Assembly: GCF_000381765.1 (NCBI RefSeq)
Contig: NZ_KB907085.1
Coordinates: 1 to 64,000 of the forward strand
Direction of reading: 5' to 3'
Length of the DNA: 64,000 nucleotides
Source: [Zimmermannella] faecalis ATCC 13722
GTDB lineage: Bacteria; Actinomycetota; Actinomycetes; Actinomycetales; Microbacteriaceae
Shown here: piece by piece, positions 16,955-25,918 of the stretch
Layout of the letters: every line of letters begins with the position of its first letter
Position numbering within the stretch: position 1 is the first letter of the stretch
Made by a program: the position numbers and the translations under genes
Notes under the pieces: model-generated
Database searches by the model: none
Told to the model about the DNA's origin: nothing
Seen by the model: only the letters and a program-made list of their open reading frames with translations

Positions 16955-17424
16955 TCGGGCCGCCGCCACTCCCCGCTCTTGCCGCCAGTCTTGCGCAGCA
17001 GCCGCACGTTCGAGATCTCCACACCCTTGTCGAGCGCCTTGACCATGTCGACGAACGCGAGCGCCGCAACCGACACCGCGGTGAGCGCCTCCATCTCGAC
17101 GCCGGTGCGGTCGGCGGTGCGCACGGTCGCCTCGATGCGCACGCCCTCGTCGGTCACCTCGAGGTCGACGACCGCGCCGTGCACGCCGATCACGTGCGCG
17201 AGCGGCAGCAGCTCGGGGGTGCGTTTCGCGGCGGCGATGCCCGAGATGCGGGCGACGGCGAGTACGTCGCCCTTTGGCACGGCGCCGTCACGAATCGCGG
17301 CGACGACCTCGGGGGCGCAGCGCACGAACCCCTCGGCGGTCGCCGAACGCACGGTCGGCTGTTTCTCGGTGACGTCAACCATGCGCGCGTTTCCGGCATC
17401 GTCGAGGTGGGTGAATTTGGTCAT
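16951..17424 (-). CDS. moaC: Cyclic pyranopterin monophosphate synthase MoaC
   Basis: The 157-residue partner of MoaA in making cPMP. Family motifs seen are [30 protein letters not shown] (the usual reads PLCHPI) and [42 protein letters not shown] is the conserved C-terminus. The usual Cys and Pro of P-L-C-H-P are Ala and Val here, a visible deviation. ATGA overlaps tie it to moeA upstream and mobA downstream. Confidence 0.93.
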   Translation of the reverse strand: MTKFTHLDDAGNARMVDVTEKQPTVRSATAEGFVRCAPEVVAAIRDGAVPKGDVLAVARISGIAAAKRTPELLPLAHVIGVHGAVVDLEVTDEGVRIEATVRTADRTGVEMEALTAVSVAALAFVDMVKALDKGVEISNVRLLRKTGGKSGEWRRPE

Positions 17425-18623
17425 GTGAGCTCCATCACGATCACGTCGTCTCCTTCTTCGACCCGTTCAACGTCGGCGGGAATCAGCGCGTAGGCTTCGG
17501 CGCGACCCAGGGAGGCGACGAGGTGCGACCCGCTGCCGCCGCGCGCCGACGGGCGAACGCCATTGCCCTCGAGCACAACGGGGAGCACTTGCGCTCGGCC
17601 AACCGGGGTTTTCCACGCCGCGAGCGCGCGCCTTGTCACGCGGGGCCGGTCGATTTGGGCGACCCCCGCGAGCTGGAGCAGCGCCGGGCGAACGAACATC
17701 TCGAACGAGACGGCGACGCTCACGGGGTTGCCGGGCAGACAGAACGCGAGGGCACCGCCCGGGAGCGTGCCGAACCCCTGCGGCTTGCCCGGCTGCATCG
17801 CGACCTTGTCGAACCGCACGTCGGGCAGCTCCCCGAGCACCGACTTCACGACGTCGAACGAGCCGACGCTCGCGCCGCCCGAAAGAATGACGACGTCGAC
17901 ATCGAGCCCCTCGACGACGGCCCGCAGCGCGTCGTCGTCATCGGGAACGATGTGCACCGACGCGACCTCGGCGCCTGCCTCGCGCACGCACCCGGCGAGC
18001 AGCACCGAGTTGGATTCGGGAATCTGGCCGCGCTGCGGCGTCGCGCCCGGGGGCACGAGTTCGCTGCCGGTCGAGATGATCGCGACGCGCGCCGCGGGCA
18101 CCACGCGCACCCGGTCGTGCCCCGCCGACGCGATCGACGAGAGGTCGCGGGCCCCGAGCCGAGTCCCCGCCGCAACGACTTCCGTTCCGGCGCGCGCGTC
18201 CTCGCCCTCGCGGCGGATGTGCGCACCCGGCTTCGGCTCGGCGGTGACGGTAATCTGCGCGGGCGGCGTCGCCCGCACCTCGGTGCCCTCGGCGGTTGCC
18301 TCGAGTGGTACGACGGCGTCGGCGGCCGACGGCACGGGCGCGCCGGTCATGATGCGCGCCGCCTCGCCGGGGCCGAGGTCGGGGTCGTCTGCGCTGCCGG
18401 CCGGCACATCGGCGACGACCCGCAGCACGGCGCCCTCGGTCGCGTCGGCCCCGCGCACGGCGTAGCCGTCCATCGCCGAGTTGTCGAAGAGCGGCACCGG
18501 CCAGCGGGTCGCGATCGGCTCGGCGAGCACGAGCCCGAGGGCATCGGTGAGCGGCAGCTCGACCGGCGGCAGCTGCGCCGCTGCGGCGAGCACGCGCGCC
18601 CGGTGGGCTTCGAGGTCAATCAT
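17421..18623 (-). CDS. moeA: Molybdopterin molybdenumtransferase MoeA
   Basis: A 400-residue enzyme that inserts molybdate into adenylated molybdopterin. Visible marks are [51 protein letters not shown] and [20 protein letters not shown]. The ATG at 18623 has AAGGAG 5 bases upstream and overlaps the moeB stop (ATGA). Domains run in the normal order and the length is normal. Confidence 0.95.
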   Translation of the reverse strand: MIDLEAHRARVLAAAAQLPPVELPLTDALGLVLAEPIATRWPVPLFDNSAMDGYAVRGADATEGAVLRVVADVPAGSADDPDLGPGEAARIMTGAPVPSAADAVVPLEATAEGTEVRATPPAQITVTAEPKPGAHIRREGEDARAGTEVVAAGTRLGARDLSSIASAGHDRVRVVPAARVAIISTGSELVPPGATPQRGQIPESNSVLLAGCVREAGAEVASVHIVPDDDDALRAVVEGLDVDVVILSGGASVGSFDVVKSVLGELPDVRFDKVAMQPGKPQGFGTLPGGALAFCLPGNPVSVAVSFEMFVRPALLQLAGVAQIDRPRVTRRALAAWKTPVGRAQVLPVVLEGNGVRPSARGGSGSHLVASLGRAEAYALIPADVERVEEGDDVIVMELT

Positions 18624-19828
18624 GCGGACTCCTTCGCTGCGCCAGGTTTGCTCGTGGGGCCAGGTTTGCTCGTGGCGCCAGTGTCGTTCGTGGGGCCAGG
18701 TTCGGTCGTGGCGCCAGGCCCCTCTGTCGCCGACGCTGCCCGGCGCGCATCTTCGCCCGCCTGCGCCGCCCAGGCGCCGTATCCCCCGGCCAGCAGCAGC
18801 ACGCGCGCGTCGGGGCGCGCCGCCCGCAGTGCCCGGCCGGCCGCGCGCGACCGCGGCCCGAGCTGGCAGAACAGCACGATCGTCTCGCCCTCGGGCACCG
18901 CGTCGGGATGCGCGAGCAGGGTGTCGAGCGGCACGGCCGCCGCCCCGGGAATCGTGCCGGCTGCGACCTCGTCGGGCCGGCGCACGTCGACGAGCGCAAC
19001 CTCGCGCGACGCGCGCAGCGACGCGAGCTCGCCCGGCAGGACGTACTGCAGTCGCGCATCCACAGCCGGCGCGAGCGCGACCTCGCGGGTGCGTGCCGTG
19101 CGGGCATCGAGCACGAGCATGCGCCCCACGAGCGGTTCGCCGATGCCGCACACGAGCTTCACGGCCTCGGTCACGAGCAGCGAGCCGACCTGCCCGCAGA
19201 GCGACCCAACGACGCCGGCCTCGGCGCACGACGGCACGGTTCCCGCCGCAGGCGGTTCGGGAAACACGTCGCACAGCCCGATCGCCTGGCCCGCCGTCGG
19301 CCGCGACCAGAACACGCTCACCTGCGCGTCGAACTGCAGCACCGACCCCCACACGAGCGGCACGCCGAGCGCGTCGCAGGCGTCGGCTACTGAGTAGCGT
19401 GTCTCGAAGCTGTCGCTGCCGTCGATGACGAGGTCGTAGCCGTCGAGCAGCGAAACGGCATTCTCGGCGGTGAGCCACTGCCGCAGCTCGCGCACCTCGG
19501 TGTCGGGGGCGAGGGCACGGATGCGCTCGGCCGCGACCTCGGACTTCGGCCGCCCGACGTCACCGATGCCGAAGAGCACCTGCCGCTGCAGGTTCGACTC
19601 GTCGACGACGTCATCGTCAACGATGCCGATCGTGCCGACCCCGGCCGAAGCTAGATAAAGGAGTACGGGCGACCCAATGCCGCCCGCGCCAATCACCGCG
19701 ACGCGAGCCGCGGCGAGCCGGCGCTGCCCGACCTCGCCGATTTCGGGCAGCCTCCGCTGCCGTGCCGACCGGCGCGCCTCTGCGTCACCGAGCCGCGAGG
19801 CCGGTTCGACAAGCGGGGGAAAGAGCAT
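18620..19828 (-). CDS. moeB: MoeB/MoeZ-type adenylyltransferase-sulfurtransferase (ThiF + rhodanese)
   Basis: A 402-residue activator of MoaD: an N-terminal ThiF/E1 domain (GAGGIGS nucleotide loop near residue 46, FPEPPAAGTVPSCAEAG) and a C-terminal rhodanese domain with the loop CQLGPRS. The zinc CxxC pairs of typical MoeB are not visible: the first has one Cys and the second is absent. The C-terminus is a repetitive tail of G-(A/P)-T-x-x-P hexapeptides coded by an 18-bp tandem repeat. Start ATG at 19828; the frame upstream runs on but is not family-like. First gene of the six-gene cofactor operon, divergent from modA. Confidence 0.9.
   Translation of the reverse strand: MLFPPLVEPASRLGDAEARRSARQRRLPEIGEVGQRRLAAARVAVIGAGGIGSPVLLYLASAGVGTIGIVDDDVVDESNLQRQVLFGIGDVGRPKSEVAAERIRALAPDTEVRELRQWLTAENAVSLLDGYDLVIDGSDSFETRYSVADACDALGVPLVWGSVLQFDAQVSVFWSRPTAGQAIGLCDVFPEPPAAGTVPSCAEAGVVGSLCGQVGSLLVTEAVKLVCGIGEPLVGRMLVLDARTARTREVALAPAVDARLQYVLPGELASLRASREVALVDVRRPDEVAAGTIPGAAAVPLDTLLAHPDAVPEGETIVLFCQLGPRSRAAGRALRAARPDARVLLLAGGYGAWAAQAGEDARRAASATEGPGATTEPGPTNDTGATSKPGPTSKPGAAKESA
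18639..18728 (-). repeat. 18-bp tandem repeat in the moeB 3' end, five units
   Basis: Units start at 18639, 18657, 18675, 18693 and 18711. They stay in frame and code for alternating GATxxP and GPTxxx hexapeptides. Only the tail after the rhodanese domain is affected. Confidence 0.85.
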
Positions 19829-19870
19829 GCTCGTTACGTTAGTCGGCCCCACCGACACGCACGCCACAGC

Positions 19871-19876
19871 TACGCT
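19871..19876 (+). promoter_or_regulatory. -10 element (TACGCT) of leaderless modABC
   Basis: TACGCT is followed by 6 bases and the modA ATG at 19883; no Shine-Dalgarno is present. The whole moeB-modA divergent gap is only 54 bases, so both promoters must overlap. Confidence 0.5.
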
Positions 19877-19882
19877 CGGGAC

Positions 19883-20680
19883 ATGACGACTCTGCGCCGA
19901 TTCTCGATCGTTGCTGCCGCCGCGACGCTGCTCCTCACCGGATGTTCCGCCGCTGACTCGCCCCACGTCACGTCTGGCGCCGGCAACGGCGACGCGGCCG
20001 CGAGCGAACCCGTCATCATCTACGCCGCTGCCTCACTGCAGGCGAGCTTCGACGAGCTCGCCGAGGCCTTCACGCAGGCGCACCCCGAGTATTCGGTCGA
20101 CCCGATCACCTACGACGGCTCACAGGCGCTCGCAACGCAGATCGAAGACGGCGCCGATGTCGACGTCGTCGCATTCGCGAGTGAGAAGAGCATCGTGCCC
20201 CTCACCGACGCATCGCTCATTGGCGAGACGCAGCTGTTTGCCACGAACACGCTGCAGATCGCGGTGCCCGCCGGCAATCCGAAGGGTATCGAGCGTCTCG
20301 ACGACCTCACCGACCCCGAGATCAGCGTCGTGCTCTGCGCCGTCGAGGTGCCGTGCGGTTCGGCAAGCGAGACGCTCCTCGACGACGCCGGGCTCGACAT
20401 CACGCCCGTGAGCGAAGAGACGAACGTCACCTCGGTCGTCAACCGCATCGAAAACGGCGAGGCCGACGCGGGCCTCGTCTACGCAACCGACGTCATCGAC
20501 GCCGGCGACAAGCTCGAGGGCATCACGCCCGACAACGCCGACTCGGCGATCAACCGGTACCCCATCGCCGTATCGCAGAACGCGAAGTCGCCCGAGGCCG
20601 CCGAGGCGTTCGTCGAGTTCGTGCTCTCCGACGAGGGCCAGGCGATCCTCGAGGCGCACGGCTTCGGCTCGGCCGAGTGA
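19883..20680 (+). CDS. modA: Molybdate ABC transporter substrate-binding lipoprotein ModA
   Basis: A 265-residue periplasmic-type binding protein for molybdate or tungstate. The N-terminus is a lipoprotein signal (LLLTGC lipobox, cleavage before C21). The mature start IIYAAASLQASFDELAEAF carries the serine-rich oxyanion loop. GLVYATDV near residue 195 is the second ligand loop. It starts modABC, and the stop overlaps modB by GTGA. A leaderless promoter is likely. Confidence 0.93.
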   Translation: MTTLRRFSIVAAAATLLLTGCSAADSPHVTSGAGNGDAAASEPVIIYAAASLQASFDELAEAFTQAHPEYSVDPITYDGSQALATQIEDGADVDVVAFASEKSIVPLTDASLIGETQLFATNTLQIAVPAGNPKGIERLDDLTDPEISVVLCAVEVPCGSASETLLDDAGLDITPVSEETNVTSVVNRIENGEADAGLVYATDVIDAGDKLEGITPDNADSAINRYPIAVSQNAKSPEAAEAFVEFVLSDEGQAILEAHGFGSAE

Positions 20681-21465
20681 CACTCCCCCGCGGAATCCGA
20701 CTCGCGGCGGCAGTGGGGCTCGTGGCCCTGCTGCTGCCGCTCGTCGGGCTCGTCACGCGGGTGAACTGGCCGACATTCTGGAACGACCTCGGTTCGAAGG
20801 AGTCGCTCACCGCGCTCGGGCTCTCGGTCGCGACCGCGACGTGCGCGACCCTCCTCTGTCTCGTCGGCGGCGTGCCGCTCGCGATCATGCTCGCACGTGC
20901 GTCGCAGCGCACCGCCGCGATCGCCCGCACCCTCGTGACGGTGCCCCTTGTGCTGCCGCCCACGGTCGGCGGCCTCGCGCTCATCTCGCTGCTCGGGCGA
21001 TCGGGCCTCATCGGCCAGCCGATCTTCGCCTCGACCGGGTTCAGCCTGCCCTACACGACCGTCGCCGTCGTCATCGCGCAGGCCTTCGTGTCGTTCCCCT
21101 TCCTTGTGATCACGCTCGAGGGCGCGCTGCGCACCTCAGGCACCGCGCACGAACAGGTCGCCGCGAGCCTCGGCGCGAACCCGTGGCGCGTGCTCACCCG
21201 AGTCACCCTGCCGCTGCTGCTGCCTGGGCTGCTCGCCGGCACGGCGCTCTGCTTCGCCCGGGCGGTCGGCGAGTTCGGCGCAACGGCGCTGTTCGCCGGC
21301 AACACCGCGGGCGTCACCCGCACGATGCCGCTCGCGATCTACACCGCGTTCAACGGCGTCGGGGTGTCAAAGGAGTCGGCCGTCGCCCTCTCGGTGCTCC
21401 TGCTTGTCGCGGCCGCCGCCATCGTCGGCGGCATGCGCTCGTGGCGAGAGGATCCGGTGCGATGA
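20677..21465 (+). CDS. modB: Molybdate ABC transporter permease ModB
   Basis: A 262-residue inner-membrane permease. It has about six helices and the EAA loop EQVAASLGANPWRVLTRVTLP, which contacts the ATPase. PLVLPPTVGGLALI is typical of ModB. The start is the GTG at 20677 overlapping the modA stop (GTGA). The frame is open upstream but lies over modA. The end overlaps modC (ATGA). Confidence 0.93.
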   Translation: MTLPRGIRLAAAVGLVALLLPLVGLVTRVNWPTFWNDLGSKESLTALGLSVATATCATLLCLVGGVPLAIMLARASQRTAAIARTLVTVPLVLPPTVGGLALISLLGRSGLIGQPIFASTGFSLPYTTVAVVIAQAFVSFPFLVITLEGALRTSGTAHEQVAASLGANPWRVLTRVTLPLLLPGLLAGTALCFARAVGEFGATALFAGNTAGVTRTMPLAIYTAFNGVGVSKESAVALSVLLLVAAAAIVGGMRSWREDPVR

Positions 21466-22499
21466 GCACACCGCTCCACGTCGATCTCACCGCGACTCGC
21501 GGCACGTTCGAGCTGCGCACCGCCTTCGACCTCGCGCCCGGCGAGCGCCTCAGCGTGCTCGGGCCAAACGGCGCCGGCAAGTCGACTCTGCTCGGCGCGC
21601 TCGCCGGCAGCGTCCCGGCCACCGGCACGATTCGCCTCGGCGACCGGATGCTCAACGGCGGCCGCCGCCCGGTCGCGCCCCACGCGCGCCGCATCACGCT
21701 GCTCGATCAGAAACCGAGGCTGTTCCCGCACCTCGACGCCCGCGCGAACATCGCGTTCGGGCCCCGCTCGCGGGGTGTGAGCCGGAACGACGCCGCCGCG
21801 ATCGCCGACGACTGGCTCGGCCTGCTCGACCTCGCCGGCTTCGGCGACAGTAAACCCGAGGCGCTCTCGGGCGGGCAGCAGCAGCGCATCGCGATCGCCC
21901 GCGCGTTCGCCGCCGAACCCGACCTCGTACTGCTCGACGAGCCGTTTTCGGCGCTCGATGCCCGCACCGCGCCGCAGGTGCGCCGGCTCCTCCACGAGCA
22001 GCTGCAGGCGTCGCGCACGACGAGCATCCTCGTCACGCACGAGCTCGCCGACGCCTGGCAGTGGGCCGATCGGTGCCTCGTCATCGAGGGTGGCGAGGTC
22101 GTCGCCGACACCTCGCCGGCCGCGATCGCGTCGCGACCCGAGCATCCGTTCACCGCGGCCCTCGCCGGGTTCGGCGTCGTGCACGGCACGTGGTCGCGCG
22201 GGCGGCTCCTCGCCGACGGCCACGAACTCGCCGACGCGACGCCGATCGGGCCCATCGCCGAGGGCGACGCCGTCTTCGGCATCGCCGACCCCCGCGAGGT
22301 GCGCGTCGCCGCGCCCGACGAGCCGGGTGCGCTCCCCGGCCTCGTCATCGCCTCCTCGATTCGGGCGGGGATGCTCGAGCTCACCCACTCGTCGGGGCTC
22401 GTCGCCGAGGTGGCGGCGCCCACCACCGCCCCGTCGAGCGGCGACACCGTGTGGCTTCGCCCCGCCCGCATCGACGTGCGGCCCGCCCCGCATCGCTGA
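21462..22499 (+). CDS. modC: Molybdate ABC transporter ATP-binding protein ModC
   Basis: A 345-residue ABC ATPase: Walker [10 protein letters not shown], signature [16 protein letters not shown], Walker [14 protein letters not shown], switch HELAD. The roughly 110-residue tail after the ATPase matches a MOP/TOBE-like molybdate-sensing domain in position but is divergent. It ends 23 bases before fdhD. Confidence 0.93.
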   Translation: MSTPLHVDLTATRGTFELRTAFDLAPGERLSVLGPNGAGKSTLLGALAGSVPATGTIRLGDRMLNGGRRPVAPHARRITLLDQKPRLFPHLDARANIAFGPRSRGVSRNDAAAIADDWLGLLDLAGFGDSKPEALSGGQQQRIAIARAFAAEPDLVLLDEPFSALDARTAPQVRRLLHEQLQASRTTSILVTHELADAWQWADRCLVIEGGEVVADTSPAAIASRPEHPFTAALAGFGVVHGTWSRGRLLADGHELADATPIGPIAEGDAVFGIADPREVRVAAPDEPGALPGLVIASSIRAGMLELTHSSGLVAEVAAPTTAPSSGDTVWLRPARIDVRPAPHR

Positions 22500-22510
22500 T
22501 CCGCCCGGCG

Positions 22511-22516
22511 TACGCT
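22511..22516 (+). promoter_or_regulatory. -10 element (TACGCT) before fdhD
   Basis: TACGCT plus 6 bases precedes the fdhD ATG at 22523, and there is no Shine-Dalgarno. fdhD may thus have its own leaderless transcript besides read-through from modABC. Confidence 0.4.
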
Positions 22517-22522
22517 ACTGCC

Positions 22523-23407
22523 ATGGGACGAATCACGACTTCGCGCCCCGTCGTCAAGGTCACGCTCGGCGAAGGCACGCGCCGCCGACCCGACTCGCTC
22601 GCGGTAGAGGAGCCGCTCGAGATTCGGGTGGCCGGCACGCCGCTCGCCGTGACGATGCGCACGCCGGGCCAAGATGTCGAGCTCGCCCTCGGCTTCCTCA
22701 TCTCTGAGGGCATCGTCGCGAGCGGCGACGAGTTCCGCTCGGCGATCCACTGCGGTGGGCCCGGTACGGGCGGAACCGAGAACACCTACAACGTGCTCGA
22801 TGTGAGCCTCGCCCCCGGCGTCGCGCTGCCGACCGACGCGCAGTCGCGCAACTTCTACACGACGAGCTCGTGCGGTGTGTGCGGCAAGGCGAGCATCGAC
22901 GCGGTCGAGACCGTCTCGCACTACGACGTCGCCGGCGACCCGGTGACGGTCGACGCCGAGGCACTCGCGACGTATCCGACCGTGCTGCGCGACCACCAGG
23001 CCGCGTTCGACAAGACCGGCGGCCTGCACGCCGCGGGGCTCTTCGACGCGGCGACCGGCGAGCTGCTCGTGCTGCGCGAAGACGTCGGCCGCCACAACGC
23101 CGTCGACAAGGTCGTCGGCTGGGCCGCGCTCCAGGGCCGGCTGCCCCTGACCGGCTGCGTGCTGCAGGTCTCGGGCCGAGCGAGTTTTGAGCTCGCGCAG
23201 AAGGCCGTCATGGCGGGGGTTCCGGTGCTCGCCGCGGTCTCGGCGCCCTCCTCCCTCGCGGTCGAGCTCGCGGCCCGCGCCGGCCTCACCCTCGTCGGGT
23301 TCCTCCGCGGCCGCTCGATGAACCTCTACGCCCGCGCCGATCGCATCGTGATTCCTACCGACTCTGCCACCGCTGCCGCAAAGGAGCTGCACCATGACTA
23401 CCACTGA
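22523..23407 (+). CDS. fdhD: Formate dehydrogenase accessory sulfurtransferase FdhD
   Basis: A 294-residue sulfurtransferase that brings sulfur from IscS to the bis-MGD cofactor of formate-dehydrogenase-like enzymes. The reactive pair is in [24 protein letters not shown] and [18 protein letters not shown] are family marks. The end overlaps the downstream oxidoreductase by 14 bases, so the protein is made together with its likely client. Confidence 0.94.
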   Translation: MGRITTSRPVVKVTLGEGTRRRPDSLAVEEPLEIRVAGTPLAVTMRTPGQDVELALGFLISEGIVASGDEFRSAIHCGGPGTGGTENTYNVLDVSLAPGVALPTDAQSRNFYTTSSCGVCGKASIDAVETVSHYDVAGDPVTVDAEALATYPTVLRDHQAAFDKTGGLHAAGLFDAATGELLVLREDVGRHNAVDKVVGWAALQGRLPLTGCVLQVSGRASFELAQKAVMAGVPVLAAVSAPSSLAVELAARAGLTLVGFLRGRSMNLYARADRIVIPTDSATAAAKELHHDYH

Positions 23408-25757
23408 ACGCCGCACCACCGGCGGGGTCGACTACCCCGGTCAGGCGCTCGGGCTCATGCCCGACGTCCCGCGGCAGGGCGGGTTCGGCCCCGCGACCAC
23501 CGGCAAGTGGTCAATCAACGCGCCGTACCACCACCCGGCCGCCGGCTGGGGCGCCGCGATGTCGGTCGGCAACGTGCTCGTGCGCGAACGGCAGCCCGTG
23601 AAGGGCACCGTCACGATGTTCCAGATGAACCACCCGGGCAAGGGCTTCGACTGCCCCGGATGCGCGTGGCCCGACGGCCCCGGCGTCACGCTCGACATCT
23701 GCGAAAACGGCATCAAACACGTCACGTGGGAGATGACGTCGAAGCGCGTCGGCCCCGAGTTCTTCGCGAAGCACACGGTGACCGAGCTCGCCGACTGGAC
23801 CGACTACGACCTCGAAGACGTCGGTCGCCTCACGCATCCGATGGTCTACGACGCCGAGACCGACCGCTACCGGCCGATTTCGTGGCAGGGCGCGTTCGCC
23901 CTCATCGCGAAGCACCTGCAGGCGCTCACCTCCCCCGACGCGGCGTCGTTCTACACGTCGGGGCGACTCAGCAACGAGGCCACGTTTCTGTACCAGCTGT
24001 TCTGCCGCGAGTTCGGCACGAACAACATGCCCGACTGCTCGAACATGTGCCACGAAGCGTCGGGGCGCGCGCTCACCGCATCCATCGCGACGGGCAAGGG
24101 CACGGTCGACCTCGAAGACTGGGAGCACGCCGACACGCTGTTTGTGATCGGGGTGAACGCGGCATCGAACGCGCCGCGCATGCTCACGTCACTCGCCGAG
24201 GCGGTCGATCGCGGCGCGCAGGTCGTGCACGTGAACACGCTCCGCGAGGCCGGGGCGACCCGCACGATCGTGCCGCACGAGATTCTTGACATGGCGCGAT
24301 TCAAGACGACCGACACGTCGACCGCCAACCTGCAGGTGCGCCCGAGCGGCGACTTCGCGCTCATGCGCGGCATGGCAAAGGCGGTGTTCGAGGCGGCCGA
24401 GACGGATGCGAGCGCGATCGACCACGAGTTCCTCGCGAACTACACAACCGGGCTCGACGAGTACCGCGAGCTCGTGGCGGCGACGCAGTGGGCCGACCTC
24501 GAGCGGCAGTCGGGCCTCAGCGAGGCCGAGATTCGCGATGCGGCAAAGATCTACCTCGACTCCGAGCGCACGATCATCGCCTGGTGCCTCGGCGTGAGCC
24601 AGCAGGAGTTCGCGGTCGACACGATTCGCGAAATCATGAACCTCCTGCTGCTGCGCGGCAACATCGGGCGGCTCGGCGCTGGCCCCTCGCCCGTGCGCGG
24701 CCACAGCAACGTGCAGGGCAACCGCACCTGCGGCGTCAACCACCACCCCACCGAGGCGTGGCTCGCGCGCATGGATGCGGCGACCGGCATCGTCTCGCCG
24801 CGCAAGTACGGCCTCGACACGGTGCGCACGATCGAGGGCATGCACCGCGGCGACGTGAAGGTGTTCGTCGGTATGGGCGGCAACTTCGTGCGGGCCGTGC
24901 CCGACCCGGTCATGACCGCTGAGGGCCTCGCCCAGTGCGAGCTCACCGTGCAGGTGTCGACGAAGCTCAACCGCTCGCACCTCACCCACGGCAAGGATGC
25001 GCTCATCCTCCCCTGCCTCGGCCACTCCGAGCGCGACCTGCAGGCGTCGGGTGTGCAGAGCGTGAGCAACGAGGATGCGATGAGCAGCGTGCAGCTGTCG
25101 AAGGGGCCGAAGCGGCCGGCGTCGCCGTACCTGCTCAGCGAGTGCGACATCATCGCGCGCATGGCGATGGCGACGCTGCCCGACACGCAGACGCCGTGGC
25201 AGTGGTACGTCGACGACTACGACAACATTCGCGACGTCATGTCGCGGGCGCTCGAGGGGTTCGAGAACTTCAATGAGCTCGTGCGCCAGAAGTACGGATT
25301 CCGGATTCCCCAGCACGCCCGCGAGCGCGTGTTCCGCACGCCGAGCGGCCGCGCGGAGTTCTCGCACGCCGACCTGCCGAACGTGGTGCCTGCCGACTCC
25401 GAGACGCTCGTGCTGCAGACGATGCGGTCGCACGATCAGTGGAACACCACGATCTACACGAATAACGACCGGTACCGGGGCATCACGAACGCGCGCGAGG
25501 TGGTGCTGCTCAACGCCGAAGACATGCGCGAGCGCGGCATCGAGCACGGCGACCCGGTCGACATCGTCTCGACGTCGAAGGACGGTTCGCAGCGGCGGGT
25601 GCGCCGCTACCTCGCGCTCGAGTACGACACCCCGCGTGGTTCGGCGGCGGGGTACATGCCCGAGATGAACGCGCTCATCGGCGCCGCCGACTTCAGCCCG
25701 CAGAGCGACCAGCCGCTCATGAAGAGCGTGCACATTCGCGTGATGAAGTCGGTGTAG
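23394..25757 (+). CDS. FdhF/YdeP-family molybdopterin oxidoreductase
   Basis: A 787-residue bis-MGD oxidoreductase of the FdhF/YdeP type. It has [10 protein letters not shown] (C87, C90) but no classical four-cysteine [4Fe-4S] motif at the N-terminus. SNMCHEASG (C215, C219) is where the metal-ligand region is expected. [16 protein letters not shown] and the molybdopterin dinucleotide-binding C-terminal domain follow. It lies at the end of modABC-fdhD and overlaps fdhD. No electron-transfer subunit is encoded nearby. In other bacteria YdeP-like proteins are linked to acid resistance, and formate activity is often not shown; the substrate here is open. Confidence 0.88.
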   Translation: MTTTERRTTGGVDYPGQALGLMPDVPRQGGFGPATTGKWSINAPYHHPAAGWGAAMSVGNVLVRERQPVKGTVTMFQMNHPGKGFDCPGCAWPDGPGVTLDICENGIKHVTWEMTSKRVGPEFFAKHTVTELADWTDYDLEDVGRLTHPMVYDAETDRYRPISWQGAFALIAKHLQALTSPDAASFYTSGRLSNEATFLYQLFCREFGTNNMPDCSNMCHEASGRALTASIATGKGTVDLEDWEHADTLFVIGVNAASNAPRMLTSLAEAVDRGAQVVHVNTLREAGATRTIVPHEILDMARFKTTDTSTANLQVRPSGDFALMRGMAKAVFEAAETDASAIDHEFLANYTTGLDEYRELVAATQWADLERQSGLSEAEIRDAAKIYLDSERTIIAWCLGVSQQEFAVDTIREIMNLLLLRGNIGRLGAGPSPVRGHSNVQGNRTCGVNHHPTEAWLARMDAATGIVSPRKYGLDTVRTIEGMHRGDVKVFVGMGGNFVRAVPDPVMTAEGLAQCELTVQVSTKLNRSHLTHGKDALILPCLGHSERDLQASGVQSVSNEDAMSSVQLSKGPKRPASPYLLSECDIIARMAMATLPDTQTPWQWYVDDYDNIRDVMSRALEGFENFNELVRQKYGFRIPQHARERVFRTPSGRAEFSHADLPNVVPADSETLVLQTMRSHDQWNTTIYTNNDRYRGITNAREVVLLNAEDMRERGIEHGDPVDIVSTSKDGSQRRVRRYLALEYDTPRGSAAGYMPEMNALIGAADFSPQSDQPLMKSVHIRVMKSV

Positions 25758-25785
25758 GGGGGGGCGCGTCGTCGCGCGCGGTGCC

Positions 25786-25853
25786 GAGTGGGTGCATCCT
25801 CCGGCGAACGGCGGTACCGCACACCATGCACCCGCCCACCGCACGATGCACCC
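25786..25853. repeat. 68-bp palindromic intergenic repeat, copy 2
   Basis: The partner of 13791-13858 (63 of 68 bases identical), in the same orientation. The two copies bracket the molybdenum island and the synthetase boundary. Confidence 0.85.
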
Positions 25854-25904
25854 ATTCGGTTGTCGGCGACCGCACGGCGAGTACCGCGAGCGCCACCGCG
25901 CGAG

Positions 25905-25910
25905 TACCGT
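25905..25910 (+). promoter_or_regulatory. -10 element (TACCGT) before the amino-acid permease
   Basis: TACCGT lies 8 bases before the ATG at 25919. No Shine-Dalgarno sequence is visible, so a leaderless transcript is likely. Confidence 0.35.
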
Positions 25911-25918
25911 AGACCCCC

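Noticed and set aside
23394-25757. Classical selenocysteine formate dehydrogenase
   Set aside because: No in-frame TGA and no N-terminal four-Cys cluster; the FdhF/YdeP family fits better.
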